A stretch of 64,000 nucleotides of DNA. Origin: TMP-86 sp964247385. Lineage in GTDB: Bacteria > Pseudomonadota > Gammaproteobacteria > Steroidobacterales > Steroidobacteraceae. The DNA lies in NCBI GenBank assembly GCA_964247385.1, contig CAXTUB010000010.1:37736-101735 (forward strand), given 5' to 3'. The translations under genes and the position numbers were made by a program. This document shows positions 34,842 through 42,771 of the stretch, one piece after another; position 1 is the first letter of the stretch, and every line of letters starts with the position of its first letter. A model generated the notes under the pieces. It worked only from the letters and a program-made list of their open reading frames with translations. It did not search any database and was not told the DNA's origin.

Positions 34842-34895
34842 GCTAGGCAAGCTCTGCCCAGGTGATGCGAAGCGTAACCTTGCAGCTTGCCTAGC
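34842..34895. repeat. 12-bp perfect inverted repeat between convergent genes
   Basis: GCTAGGCAAGCT (34842-34853) and AGCTTGCCTAGC (34884-34895) are exact reverse complements with a 30-nt loop. The right arm contains the stop codon of the minus-strand gene (34891-34893). It could be a bidirectional terminator for apaH and that gene, but there is no T tract on either side and the loop is long. Confidence 0.6.
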
Positions 34896-35574
34896 GCTGA
34901 GCGCCAGCGCTCGGCGCCGCATTCAGCGGCTTCAGCACTTCCCCTCGCACCCGATAACTCCCGAGAGAAATTTGATACGGCACGCAACGGGTGCGAACGT
35001 CCAGTTGGCGAGTGCTGAGCTTGGGCAGTAGCTGGCGTGAGAATTCCTCGATGAGCTCGCAATCGCCTTCCTCGAGATTACGGAAGCTGTCGCGCTCGAA
35101 GTTGAACGGCCGGTACTGCGCCACCACGGTGGAATCGGTGTTGGGCGGTGTATGTTGATTGCGAGAGCGATTGACCTCGGCCTGCGCGCGCGGTGATGTC
35201 AGCACCGGCACCGATCCGGCCGCGGCCGTGGCGGGCACCAAAGAATAAAACTTCACGCGAACGATCGGCAACACCGCGAGCTCGAGGCGGCCATACGCGC
35301 ACCCGGAGGTGGTGAGCTGCGGCTCTTTCCATACCCCCACGTCGAGCATGAGGGCGCGCAGCTTGTCCTCCAGACCATCGCAGGTGTAGCGCGAAGTCCG
35401 GCCGAAATAGTGAAACGTGAGAGTCTGCTCCTTCCACACCGCAGTGGTCGCGCTCGCATCCGTTGCGAGGCGTGCCGGCGGCGCGTTCTGCGCTGCCGAG
35501 AGGAACGCTGCAAGCAGGAGTGACACCGCACCTGCCGGCCTGGCTGCTCGCAACGCCCAGTGGCTGTAAGCCAT
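34891..35574 (-). CDS. Hypothetical exported protein with four cysteines
   Basis: A 227-residue protein with a signal peptide (about 1-28, ending AAFLSAAQNA), so probably periplasmic. I do not recognise the family. Four cysteines (SRYTCDGLEDKLRAL, TTSGCAYGRLEL, EEGDCELIEEF, VRTRCVPYQIS) look arranged as two disulfide pairs. The middle has a Pro/Ala linker and a polar stretch. The ATG at 35574 is chosen for the signal peptide; ATG 35613 is in frame. It is convergent with apaH and divergent from the kynurenine genes. Confidence 0.65.
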   Translation of the reverse strand: MAYSHWALRAARPAGAVSLLLAAFLSAAQNAPPARLATDASATTAVWKEQTLTFHYFGRTSRYTCDGLEDKLRALMLDVGVWKEPQLTTSGCAYGRLELAVLPIVRVKFYSLVPATAAAGSVPVLTSPRAQAEVNRSRNQHTPPNTDSTVVAQYRPFNFERDSFRNLEEGDCELIEEFSRQLLPKLSTRQLDVRTRCVPYQISLGSYRVRGEVLKPLNAAPSAGAQR

Positions 35575-35621
35575 GATGCTCGTTCGACCGCCGGTCTCGA
35601 GGTGAAGTTTCATTGCCCGGA

Positions 35622-35627
35622 TATAAT
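35622..35627 (+). promoter_or_regulatory. Candidate -10 box for the kynurenine genes
   Basis: A perfect TATAAT lies 53 bp before the start codon at 35681, in the gap between the divergent hypothetical gene and the dioxygenase gene. No convincing -35 is seen at 16-18 bp. The expected leader would be about 45 nt. Confidence 0.35.
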
Positions 35628-35680
35628 GAGCTCAAGTGTCGCGCGACACGAGCGCGCTTTACAAAACAAGGCTATCGCTC

Positions 35681-36190
35681 ATGCAGTTTGCCATGCCGTT
35701 CGAGCTGAATGCCTGGATCGAACAAAATCAAGCCTCGCTCCGCCCACCGGTGGGCAATAAGCTATTGTTTGGCAATGGTGATCTCATCGTGATGGCGGTC
35801 GGTGGCCCGAACGCGCGCAAGGACTTTCACCACGATCCGGGGCCCGAATTCTTTTATCAGGTTCGCGGCGATATGAACCTGAGAGTCTTTGAAGACGGAC
35901 GCCCGATCGATATTCCCATCCGCCAGGGCGAGATTTTCATGCTGCCGGCCGAAATCCCCCACTCGCCCCAGCGCGCGGCCGACACCGTAGGTCTCGTCAT
36001 CGAGCGCCGGCGGCGCGCGGGCGAACTGGATGGATTTTCCTGGTATTGCGAGAGCTGCGCCCGCCTTCTCGACGAGGTTCGCGTGCCAGTGGAAAATCTG
36101 GAAACGGAGTTGCCCCAGGTGCTCGCCGATTTCTTTGCCGATTCCGCGCGCAGCACGTGCCGTCATTGCGGCACGCGCATGAAGCCTTGA
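35681..36190 (+). CDS. nbaC: 3-hydroxyanthranilate 3,4-dioxygenase
   Basis: This Fe(II) cupin opens 3-hydroxyanthranilate to 2-amino-3-carboxymuconate semialdehyde, the precursor of quinolinate. The 169 residues show PPVGNKLLFG, the iron-binding KDFHHDPGPEFFYQV (His and Glu ligands), the later PHSPQ His and, at the C terminus, the rubredoxin-like second metal site of bacterial enzymes: CESC and CRHC. ATG 35681 has AAGG about 10 nt upstream; the frame is open further 5'. kynU begins 47 nt after its stop. Confidence 0.93.
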   Translation: MQFAMPFELNAWIEQNQASLRPPVGNKLLFGNGDLIVMAVGGPNARKDFHHDPGPEFFYQVRGDMNLRVFEDGRPIDIPIRQGEIFMLPAEIPHSPQRAADTVGLVIERRRRAGELDGFSWYCESCARLLDEVRVPVENLETELPQVLADFFADSARSTCRHCGTRMKP

Positions 36191-36237
36191 GCACTGCACT
36201 CGGCGCGACCGAGCCGCGGGCGCTCGAATCGCAAACG

Positions 36238-37479
36238 ATGAGCGAGGCGACGGGGCTCGATGCAGCGGATTCACTGGCCGCGTTCGCGCATGAATTTCAC
36301 CGGCCCGCATCGCGCATTTATCTATGCGGGCACTCGCTCGGTTTGCAGCCCAAATCCACCGCCGATTATCTAGCGGAAGAGCTCGACAGCTGGGCTCGCG
36401 AAGCGGTGATCGGCCACGAGCGCGGCGCGCGGCCGTGGATTCGATACCACGAGGCAATGAGCGCTCCGCTTGCCGCGCTCACCGGTGCGCAGCGCAGCGA
36501 GGTGGTTGCGATGAACGCACTGACGGTGAATCTGCATTTGATGCTCGCGAGCTTTTTTCGGCCGGCGGGCGAACGCAACATGATTCTCATGGAAGCCTCG
36601 GCGTTCGGCTCGGATCGGTACGCCGTCGTGTCGCAGCTTCATTGGCATGGATTGAGCGAGCGCGAACACCTCATCGAGGTATCGCCGCGCATCGACGAGC
36701 GCTGTTTGCGCACGCAGGATCTCATCGACGCTATCGAGCGCCAGGGCGAGCGTCTCGCTTTGGTGTTATTGCCCGGAGTGCACTATCTGACGGGCCAGGT
36801 TTTCGATGCGCCGGCGATCATCGCCGCGGCGCATGACGCGGGCGCGATGATTGGTCTGGATCTCGCGCACGCGATTGGCAACATCGAGCTTTCACTGCAC
36901 GATTGGAACGCCGATTTCGCGGTGTGGTGCAGTTATAAATATTTGAACTCAGGTCCGGGCGCCATCGGCGGATGTTTCGTGCACGCGCGCCATGCGCATT
37001 TTCAGGGTCCGCGTCTCGCGGGGTGGTGGGGCCACGAGCCCGACACCCGCTTCGATATGGGCCCGGACTTTGCGCCCGTCGAAGGAGTGCAAGGCTGGCA
37101 GGTGAGCAATCCGCCCGTGTTTTCCGCGGCGCCTCTCCTAGCATCCTTGAACATCTTCGCGCGCGCGGGCCTGCCGGCGCTGCGCCGCAAGTCCATCGAG
37201 CTGACGGGGTTCCTACATCGCTCGCTCTTGCAAGCGGCGCCGGATCGGCTCGCGGTGATTACGCCCGCGGACCCCGCGCAACGGGGTTGCCAGCTCAGTG
37301 TCAAAATCTTGCGTCCTCCGCTCGAGGCGCGCCGTGCGTTCGAGCGCATGACCGAGCTCGGCATCATCGGCGATTGGCGCGCGCCCGATATCGTGCGCCT
37401 CGCGCCTGTGCCGCTCTACAACTCGTTTGCGGAGTGTGCAGCGGCGGCGGCCACTCTTGCGCAAGTGCTCTCGAGTTGA
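36238..37479 (+). CDS. kynU: Kynureninase
   Basis: KynU, a PLP enzyme, cleaves kynurenine or 3-hydroxykynurenine to anthranilate or 3-hydroxyanthranilate plus alanine. The 413-residue protein has TGLDAADSLAAFAHEF at the start, YLCGHSLGLQPKS, the cofactor Asp in GLDLAHAIGN and the PLP lysine in WCSYKYLNSGPGAIGG. The length matches the Pseudomonas enzyme (416). ATG 36238 is chosen by alignment; a TTG at 36187 overlapping the dioxygenase stop is possible. The kmo frame opens directly after its stop. Confidence 0.95.
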   Translation: MSEATGLDAADSLAAFAHEFHRPASRIYLCGHSLGLQPKSTADYLAEELDSWAREAVIGHERGARPWIRYHEAMSAPLAALTGAQRSEVVAMNALTVNLHLMLASFFRPAGERNMILMEASAFGSDRYAVVSQLHWHGLSEREHLIEVSPRIDERCLRTQDLIDAIERQGERLALVLLPGVHYLTGQVFDAPAIIAAAHDAGAMIGLDLAHAIGNIELSLHDWNADFAVWCSYKYLNSGPGAIGGCFVHARHAHFQGPRLAGWWGHEPDTRFDMGPDFAPVEGVQGWQVSNPPVFSAAPLLASLNIFARAGLPALRRKSIELTGFLHRSLLQAAPDRLAVITPADPAQRGCQLSVKILRPPLEARRAFERMTELGIIGDWRAPDIVRLAPVPLYNSFAECAAAAATLAQVLSS

Positions 37480-37521
37480 ATGGTTGTGAGGCGCACGGTT
37501 CCAGGGAACCCGAGGGTCCCA

Positions 37522-38913
37522 ATGGCCCGCTCATCCCGAGTTGCGGTCGCGGGCGGCGGCCCCACCGGTTTGTTGTTGTCTTTGTTTTTGCGGCAGCGCG
37601 GTTTTTTTGTCAGCGTCTTCGAGCGCAGGCCCGATCCGCGTGTCTCCCCGCACGACGACGGCCGCTCCATCAATTTGGCGCTGGCGGAGCGCGGCATACA
37701 TGCCTTACGGTGCGCGGGTGCGCTCTCTTTGCTGGAGCCTGCGCTCTTACCCATGCGCGGGCGCATGATTCACGTTGCGGGAAAGCAAGAGCTGCAGCTC
37801 TATGGCCGCAATCCGCACGAGGTCATTTATTCCGTGTCGCGTCGACGCTTGAACGAGCTGCTGTTGTCGGCGGCGGAATGCGCGGGAATCGAGATTCACT
37901 TTGATTGCACGGTGCATGCGCGCTGGCCTGAGGGAAGGTCGAGACCCGCGCACATCGAATACGAGACGGGCGGCGCCTGCCGCGAAATAACGGCTCGGCC
38001 CCTGTTCGCAGCCGATGGCGCGGGATCTCACGTGCGCGATGCGATGGCCGCGGCGCAATGGTCTCGCGTGCACAGTGAGCGTCTTTCTCACGGATACAAG
38101 GAAATCGTCATCGCCGCGCCTTCGAGCGGCGCGCCGGCGCTCGCAGTGGATGCATTGCACATCTGGCCGCGCGGCGGCTTCATGCTCATTGCGCTTCCCA
38201 ACCTCGATGGGAGCTTCACGGCGACGCTATTTCTCGAGCAGAAAAGGCTGCACGCGCTGCGCACGGGCGCTAAGGTCGAAGCGTTCTGGCGCGAGCATTT
38301 TGCAGAGCTCTTGCCGCTCATCCCTGACGTGGCGCAACAGTTTCTCGAGCATCCCGCCGGCGAGCTCGGCACGGTGCATACCAATGGCTGGCACGCCGCG
38401 GGCGAGGTGCTGCTCATCGGCGATGCCGCTCACGGCATCGTGCCGTTTCACGGTCAAGGCATGAATGCCTGTTTCGAAGATTGTGTCCGTCTCGATGCGG
38501 CAATCGAGCAGCATGCCGATTGGCAGCCGCGATTCAGCGCCTTCGAGCGCGACCGCAAACCCGATACCGATGCGATTGCACGCATGGCGCTGGAAAACTA
38601 TCGCGAAATGCGCGAGCAAGTTGCCGATGCGCGCTACCGATTGCAACGCGAGATTGCCGGCCGATTGACTGACCTTTTCCACGCGCAGTTCGTGCCGCGC
38701 TACGCCATGGTGACGTTCTCGCACTCGATCGGCTACGCGGAAGCGGAGCGGCGCGGCGCGATTCAGCAAGAGATTTTGGATGAGCTGACGTCGGATATGC
38801 CTGCAGCCACAGGCGAGCCAGCCACCGCGAGCGCGCTCAGCGCCATCGACTGGTCTCGCGCAAGGGATTTGATCGAAACGCGGCTGCCCAAACTCAAGCA
38901 CGCTCCAGCGTAA
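37522..38913 (+). CDS. kmo: Kynurenine 3-monooxygenase
   Basis: KMO is an FAD- and NADPH-dependent hydroxylase that makes 3-hydroxykynurenine. The 463-residue product has the dinucleotide motif VAVAGGGPTGLLLSLFL, DDGRSINLALAERG, the second FAD motif LLIGDAAHGIVPFHGQGMNACFED and a hydrophobic-amphipathic C-terminal region. ATG 37522 has GAGGG about 8 nt upstream; an ATG directly at 37480 is in frame. With nbaC and kynU it covers kynurenine to 3-hydroxyanthranilate to ACMS. Its end overlaps convergent folA by 20 nt. Confidence 0.94.
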   Translation: MARSSRVAVAGGGPTGLLLSLFLRQRGFFVSVFERRPDPRVSPHDDGRSINLALAERGIHALRCAGALSLLEPALLPMRGRMIHVAGKQELQLYGRNPHEVIYSVSRRRLNELLLSAAECAGIEIHFDCTVHARWPEGRSRPAHIEYETGGACREITARPLFAADGAGSHVRDAMAAAQWSRVHSERLSHGYKEIVIAAPSSGAPALAVDALHIWPRGGFMLIALPNLDGSFTATLFLEQKRLHALRTGAKVEAFWREHFAELLPLIPDVAQQFLEHPAGELGTVHTNGWHAAGEVLLIGDAAHGIVPFHGQGMNACFEDCVRLDAAIEQHADWQPRFSAFERDRKPDTDAIARMALENYREMREQVADARYRLQREIAGRLTDLFHAQFVPRYAMVTFSHSIGYAEAERRGAIQQEILDELTSDMPAATGEPATASALSAIDWSRARDLIETRLPKLKHAPA

Positions 38914-39397
38914 CGAACGTAAATGCGAACTCGTGCCGCGAATCAGCGGCATGCTCTTCGCGGGCGCCCCAAATCCATTCCGGAGAGCGCCACCCGCGAA
39001 AGAAGGTGTCGCCCTGTATTTCCGCATGTACGAGCGTCAGGTGCACTCGCTGCGCGCGTGGCAAAAGAGTTTCGAACAGCGCACTGCCGCCGATGACCTC
39101 GAGCATCGCGTGGGGCGTCGCCGCACGGAGCGCCGCATCGATGCTTGTGACTGCGGTGATCCCCGGCGCGCAGAACTCGTCGTCATGAGTCAATACGAGA
39201 TTGAGCCGGCCGGGCAATGCCCTGCCGATGGAGCCAAATGTCTTGCGGCCCATCAATACCGGTTTGCCCAGCGTGAGCGACTTGAAACGCTTGAGATCGT
39301 CGGGTAGATGCCAGGGCAGAGCGCCGCCCCGGCCGATGACATCGTTGCTCGAAACCGCAACGACCAATTCGATTCCGGGCAGCCGTGCTTCTCTCAC
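38894..39397 (-). CDS. folA: Dihydrofolate reductase
   Basis: DHFR regenerates tetrahydrofolate with NADPH. The 167-residue enzyme has VVAVSSNDVIGRGGALPWHLPDDLKRFK, the cofactor motif LMGRKTFGSIGRALPGR, and EVIGGSALFETLLP. The acidic catalytic residue is in LPDDL. GTG 39397 overlaps the SET gene stop by 4 nt. It is the last gene of the minus-strand operon that also encodes ThyA, whose reaction produces the dihydrofolate that FolA reduces. Confidence 0.96.
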   Translation of the reverse strand: MREARLPGIELVVAVSSNDVIGRGGALPWHLPDDLKRFKSLTLGKPVLMGRKTFGSIGRALPGRLNLVLTHDDEFCAPGITAVTSIDAALRAATPHAMLEVIGGSALFETLLPRAQRVHLTLVHAEIQGDTFFRGWRSPEWIWGAREEHAADSRHEFAFTFVTLERA

Positions 39398-39933
39398 CTG
39401 CGTTTCGCAGGACCTTTGCGGCGACGTTTCGCGGGCACCTTGCGGCCAAGCCCCTTGGCCTCGAGCCGCGCGTCGAGGCGCTTTTTCTTGGGCTCGAGCA
39501 TGGTGCCGCGGCAGTTAGGCGCGCCGCACGCACAGGCGAAAATCTCCTCCACGTCGGATGGATCTTCGGCATCGCGTTGGATTTGATAATCGTATGACAA
39601 CTCTTCGCCGGGCTGAATGGTGCGAATCGCGTCAATGAACACGCGCCGTTGGTTGGTGGCGCTCTCGCAATTCGGATCGCAGCTATGATTGATGTAGCGC
39701 GCGTCGTTTCCGCCCACACCGGCATCGATGACCGTGCGCTTATCGACGGTGAACAGAAAGGTGTGATTGTCGCGCGGGTCCTTGCCGTCGTAGCGCGCAT
39801 CAGCCGCTTCGTGCGTCACGCGGTCTCCCAGGTATTCGATGACGCGTGTGCCCTTGCGAATGCGGCGCAAGGCGAAAACGCCTTTGCCGTGAATGCCGGA
39901 TTTCTTCACTTTGAACAACGGGCCGCGCGTCAT
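39394..39933 (-). CDS. SET-domain protein lysine methyltransferase-like
   Basis: A 179-residue protein that is essentially one SET domain: KKSGIHGKGVFALRRIRKGT at 10-29, the pseudoknot motifs ARYINHSCDPNCE (79-90) and ELSYDYQ (111-117), and post-SET zinc cysteines CACGAPNCRG (134-143). SET enzymes transfer methyl from SAM to protein lysines; the bacterial substrate is unknown. The tail (149-179) is very rich in Lys and Arg, suggesting nucleic-acid or ribosome contact. It overlaps thyA and folA by 4 nt each (ATGA, GTGA), so it is translated with the folate genes. Confidence 0.9.
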   Translation of the reverse strand: MTRGPLFKVKKSGIHGKGVFALRRIRKGTRVIEYLGDRVTHEAADARYDGKDPRDNHTFLFTVDKRTVIDAGVGGNDARYINHSCDPNCESATNQRRVFIDAIRTIQPGEELSYDYQIQRDAEDPSDVEEIFACACGAPNCRGTMLEPKKKRLDARLEAKGLGRKVPAKRRRKGPAKRR

Positions 39934-40721
39934 ACGGCCACCTGCGCCGGAATGGGCGCATCGCTTCGATAGTCGAGCCACTCGAAGTCCTCGAAGCGGT
40001 AATCGAAAATGCTTGCCGGCCGACGTGCAATCACGAGTCTCGGCAACGGCTTGGGTGTACGGCTCAACTGCTCGTCGGCCTGCCGCAAATGATTCAGATA
40101 CAAATGACAATCTCCGCCGGTCCAGATGAAATCAGCCACGCCCAGCTCGCACTGTTGCGCAACCATGTGGGTGAGCAGCGCGTAGCACGCGATGTTGAAT
40201 GGCACGCCAAGAAAAACGTCGGCGCTGCGCTGATACAGCTGGCAAGAGAGCCGGCCGTTCGCGACGTAAAACTGAAAAAGCAGATGGCACGGCTGCAGCG
40301 CCATGGCGTCGAGTTCGCCCACATTCCACGCGCTCACGACATGGCGTCTCGAATTCGGATCGTTTTTCAAGCCTGCGACGACTTGCGCGATTTGATCCAC
40401 TTCGCCTCGAGCACCCGCCCAGCGCCGCCATTGCTTGCCGTACACCGGCCCAAGCTCGCCTTGGGCGTCGGCCCACTCATCCCAGATGCGCACGCCGTGC
40501 TCGCGCAAATAGCTCACGTTGGTATCGCCGCGCAGAAACCACAACAGCTCGTGCACGATGGAGCGCAAGTGCATTTTTTTCGTGGTCACGAGCGGAAAAC
40601 CGGCGCGCAGGTCAAAGCGCATTTGATATCCAAACACGCTCAAGGTGCCGGTGCCGGTGCGGTCGCTCTTCGGCTCACCGCGCTCGCGCACGGTACGCAG
40701 CAACTCCAGGTACCGTTGCAC
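39930..40721 (-). CDS. thyA: Thymidylate synthase ThyA
   Basis: ThyA methylates dUMP to dTMP using methylene-tetrahydrofolate. The 263-residue enzyme (E. coli 264) starts with QRYLELLRTV, and has DRTGTGTLSVFGYQMRF, RRHVVSAWNVGELD, the nucleophile Cys145 in LQPCHLLFQF and the dUMP-binding SADVFLGVPFNIA and HLYLNHL. GTG 40721 matches the family start; the open frame upstream is not homologous. It overlaps the SET gene by 4 nt and follows lgt by 32 nt. Confidence 0.97.
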   Translation of the reverse strand: MQRYLELLRTVRERGEPKSDRTGTGTLSVFGYQMRFDLRAGFPLVTTKKMHLRSIVHELLWFLRGDTNVSYLREHGVRIWDEWADAQGELGPVYGKQWRRWAGARGEVDQIAQVVAGLKNDPNSRRHVVSAWNVGELDAMALQPCHLLFQFYVANGRLSCQLYQRSADVFLGVPFNIACYALLTHMVAQQCELGVADFIWTGGDCHLYLNHLRQADEQLSRTPKPLPRLVIARRPASIFDYRFEDFEWLDYRSDAPIPAQVAV

Positions 40722-40753
40722 CGCTCGAGCTCTTAAGAATTCTCGAGCACGGC

Positions 40754-41572
40754 TTACACCCGTGCGAGCCGCATGTTGCCGCTCGGCACGGCGCGCGCGT
40801 ACGAATAGAGCATGAGCAAAACGCCGGCCAGAATCATCGGCGTCGTGAGCAACATGCCCATGGTGAGCCAGCTTCCAGCCAGGTAGCCAATGTCTGCATC
40901 CGGCAGGCGCACCCACTCGACCGTAAAACGCGCGAGCCCGTAGAGAATGAGAAACAGAGCGAGCGCCGCGCCGCGCGGACGCCGTGCGCGCGTGAACCAA
41001 AACAGAATTGCAAATAGCACGAGACCTTCGAGCGCGGCTTCGTAAAGCTGCGACGGATGGCGCGCAATGAGCCGGCCGCTCTCGTCAGCCACGCCAAAGG
41101 CCCAAGGTAGGTCGGTGGGCTTACCCCACAGCTCGCCGTTGATGAAATTGCCGATGCGCCCCGCGAACAAGCCGATGCCGGGGAGCGGTGCGATGAAATC
41201 GAGCACATCGACGACGGATTTTTTCTTTGCGCGGCCGAACAGCACCGCGGCCACGCCCACACCCAGCATGCCGCCATGAAACGACATGCCGCCGTCCCAG
41301 ATCCGCAGAATGTTGAGCCAATTTTGCGAAATGGTGGGCCAACCGTAAAAAATGCACCAGCCAATGCGCCCGCCGAGGATCACGCCCATGGCGCAATAAA
41401 AAATGAGATCGTCGACATCCAAGGCGGTCCACGTGGAGCTCGGCCTTTTGGCGCGCGAGCGGGCCACGGCCCAGCCCGCCGCGAAGCCGATCAAATACAT
41501 GATGCCGTACCAATGCACCCGCACCGGTCCCAGCGCCACGGCCACCGGATCGATATGCGGATAGGGAATCAC
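40754..41572 (-). CDS. lgt: Prolipoprotein diacylglyceryl transferase Lgt
   Basis: Lgt transfers diacylglycerol from phosphatidylglycerol to the lipobox Cys of prolipoproteins in the inner membrane. The 272-residue protein has about seven transmembrane helices, the HWYGIMYLIGF start, the GMSFHGG motif and the Lgt signature GRIGNFINGELWGKPTD. The start is GTG 41572, overlapping rlmI by 4 nt. Pairing with thyA downstream is common in gammaproteobacteria. Confidence 0.96.
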   Translation of the reverse strand: MIPYPHIDPVAVALGPVRVHWYGIMYLIGFAAGWAVARSRAKRPSSTWTALDVDDLIFYCAMGVILGGRIGWCIFYGWPTISQNWLNILRIWDGGMSFHGGMLGVGVAAVLFGRAKKKSVVDVLDFIAPLPGIGLFAGRIGNFINGELWGKPTDLPWAFGVADESGRLIARHPSQLYEAALEGLVLFAILFWFTRARRPRGAALALFLILYGLARFTVEWVRLPDADIGYLAGSWLTMGMLLTTPMILAGVLLMLYSYARAVPSGNMRLARV

Positions 41573-42771
41573 GGCGAGCGAGTCACACGGCAGAAAAAGG
41601 CTTTCAGATAACGAGTCTCGGGAATTGCGGGATGCACGGGGTGATCTGCGGATTGCCCGCCGCTCGTCAGAATTTGCAACTGCGCATGTTCAGCACGCGC
41701 CGCTTTGGCGATGGCTTGTTGCAATTCATCCGCGCTCACGTGATACGAACAGCTACAGCTTATCAGGATGGCATCGCGGGCGAGCGCCCGCATCGCCAGC
41801 TGATTCAAGCGCCGATAAGCCGCGAGCGCCACCGGCAAATCTTTCTTTCGCTTCGCGAACGCCGGCGGGTCGATGATCACGACATCGAAACGTTGCGGGC
41901 TTTGCGCAATCTCTGCGAGCGCGGAGAACGCATCGCCTCGCCGAGTTGCGATGGCCACGCCGTTGTTGCGCGCGTTGGTCTGCGCCGCCTCGAGCGCCTC
42001 GGTCGATGCATCGATGCAGGTCACGCGCGCGCCGAGCTTCGCCGCGCGCACTCCCCAAGCGCCGACATAGCTGAATACATCCAGAACGGCATCATCGGGC
42101 CGCACGAGCTCTTCGAGCCGTTTTCGATTCGCGGCCTGGTCGTAGAACCAACCGGTTTTCTGGCCCTCGATGAGCGGCGCTTGGAACTCGAGCGCATCCT
42201 CTACGACGCGCGCCGGATCCTCGCCTCGAGCGCCGCTCCATTGCACGAGCGGCGGCAAGCCCTCCAGTGTGCGCAGCGAGCCATCGCTCTTGGTCAAGAT
42301 GCGTGCCTCGGGCAGCATGGCGCGGATTGCAGCATGCACTTGCGGCTCCAGCTTCTGCATTCCCGCCGTGGATATCTGCACCACGCAGGTCGTATCGAAT
42401 CGGTCGATCACGAGCCCGGGCAATCGGTCCGATTCACCGTATACCCAGCGGTAATGCGGCGTGGTGAACAGGCGCTCGCGCAAGTCGAGAGCCGAGCGCA
42501 AGCGGGCTTGAAACCAATCGGCATCGGGCGCCGTCAGGGTGTCAAGGAGGCGTGCGCAGATCAGCGAGGCCGGATTGACATAGGCCACACCCAACGGCCG
42601 GTCATCGTGCGTGATCACTTGCACCAGGTCGCCGGCGTTGAGCTTGGCAAGCGGCGTAGCGGCGGTGTCGACTTCATTGCTGAAAATCCAAAGGTGACCC
42701 ATCCGCAAGCGCTTGTCTTCGTGCCGCTTGAGTCGCAACAGCGGAAACTCACTCAATCCATAGCCCCTCAT
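41569..42771 (-). CDS. rlmI: 23S rRNA (cytosine-1962) methyltransferase RlmI
   Basis: RlmI makes m5C1962 in 23S rRNA. The 400-residue protein has an N-terminal PUA domain (about 12-90: RMGHLWIFSNEVD), an EEHD-like middle domain with GLVIDRFDTTCVVQ, and a Rossmann methyltransferase domain: VLDVFSYVGAWGVRAAKLG, DVVIIDPPAFAKRKKD and the late catalytic-cysteine region SCSCSYHV. The length matches E. coli (396). ATG 42771 overlaps the decarboxylase gene by 23 nt; a TTG at 42756 is an alternative. Confidence 0.92.
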   Translation of the reverse strand: MRGYGLSEFPLLRLKRHEDKRLRMGHLWIFSNEVDTAATPLAKLNAGDLVQVITHDDRPLGVAYVNPASLICARLLDTLTAPDADWFQARLRSALDLRERLFTTPHYRWVYGESDRLPGLVIDRFDTTCVVQISTAGMQKLEPQVHAAIRAMLPEARILTKSDGSLRTLEGLPPLVQWSGARGEDPARVVEDALEFQAPLIEGQKTGWFYDQAANRKRLEELVRPDDAVLDVFSYVGAWGVRAAKLGARVTCIDASTEALEAAQTNARNNGVAIATRRGDAFSALAEIAQSPQRFDVVIIDPPAFAKRKKDLPVALAAYRRLNQLAMRALARDAILISCSCSYHVSADELQQAIAKAARAEHAQLQILTSGGQSADHPVHPAIPETRYLKAFFCRVTRSP

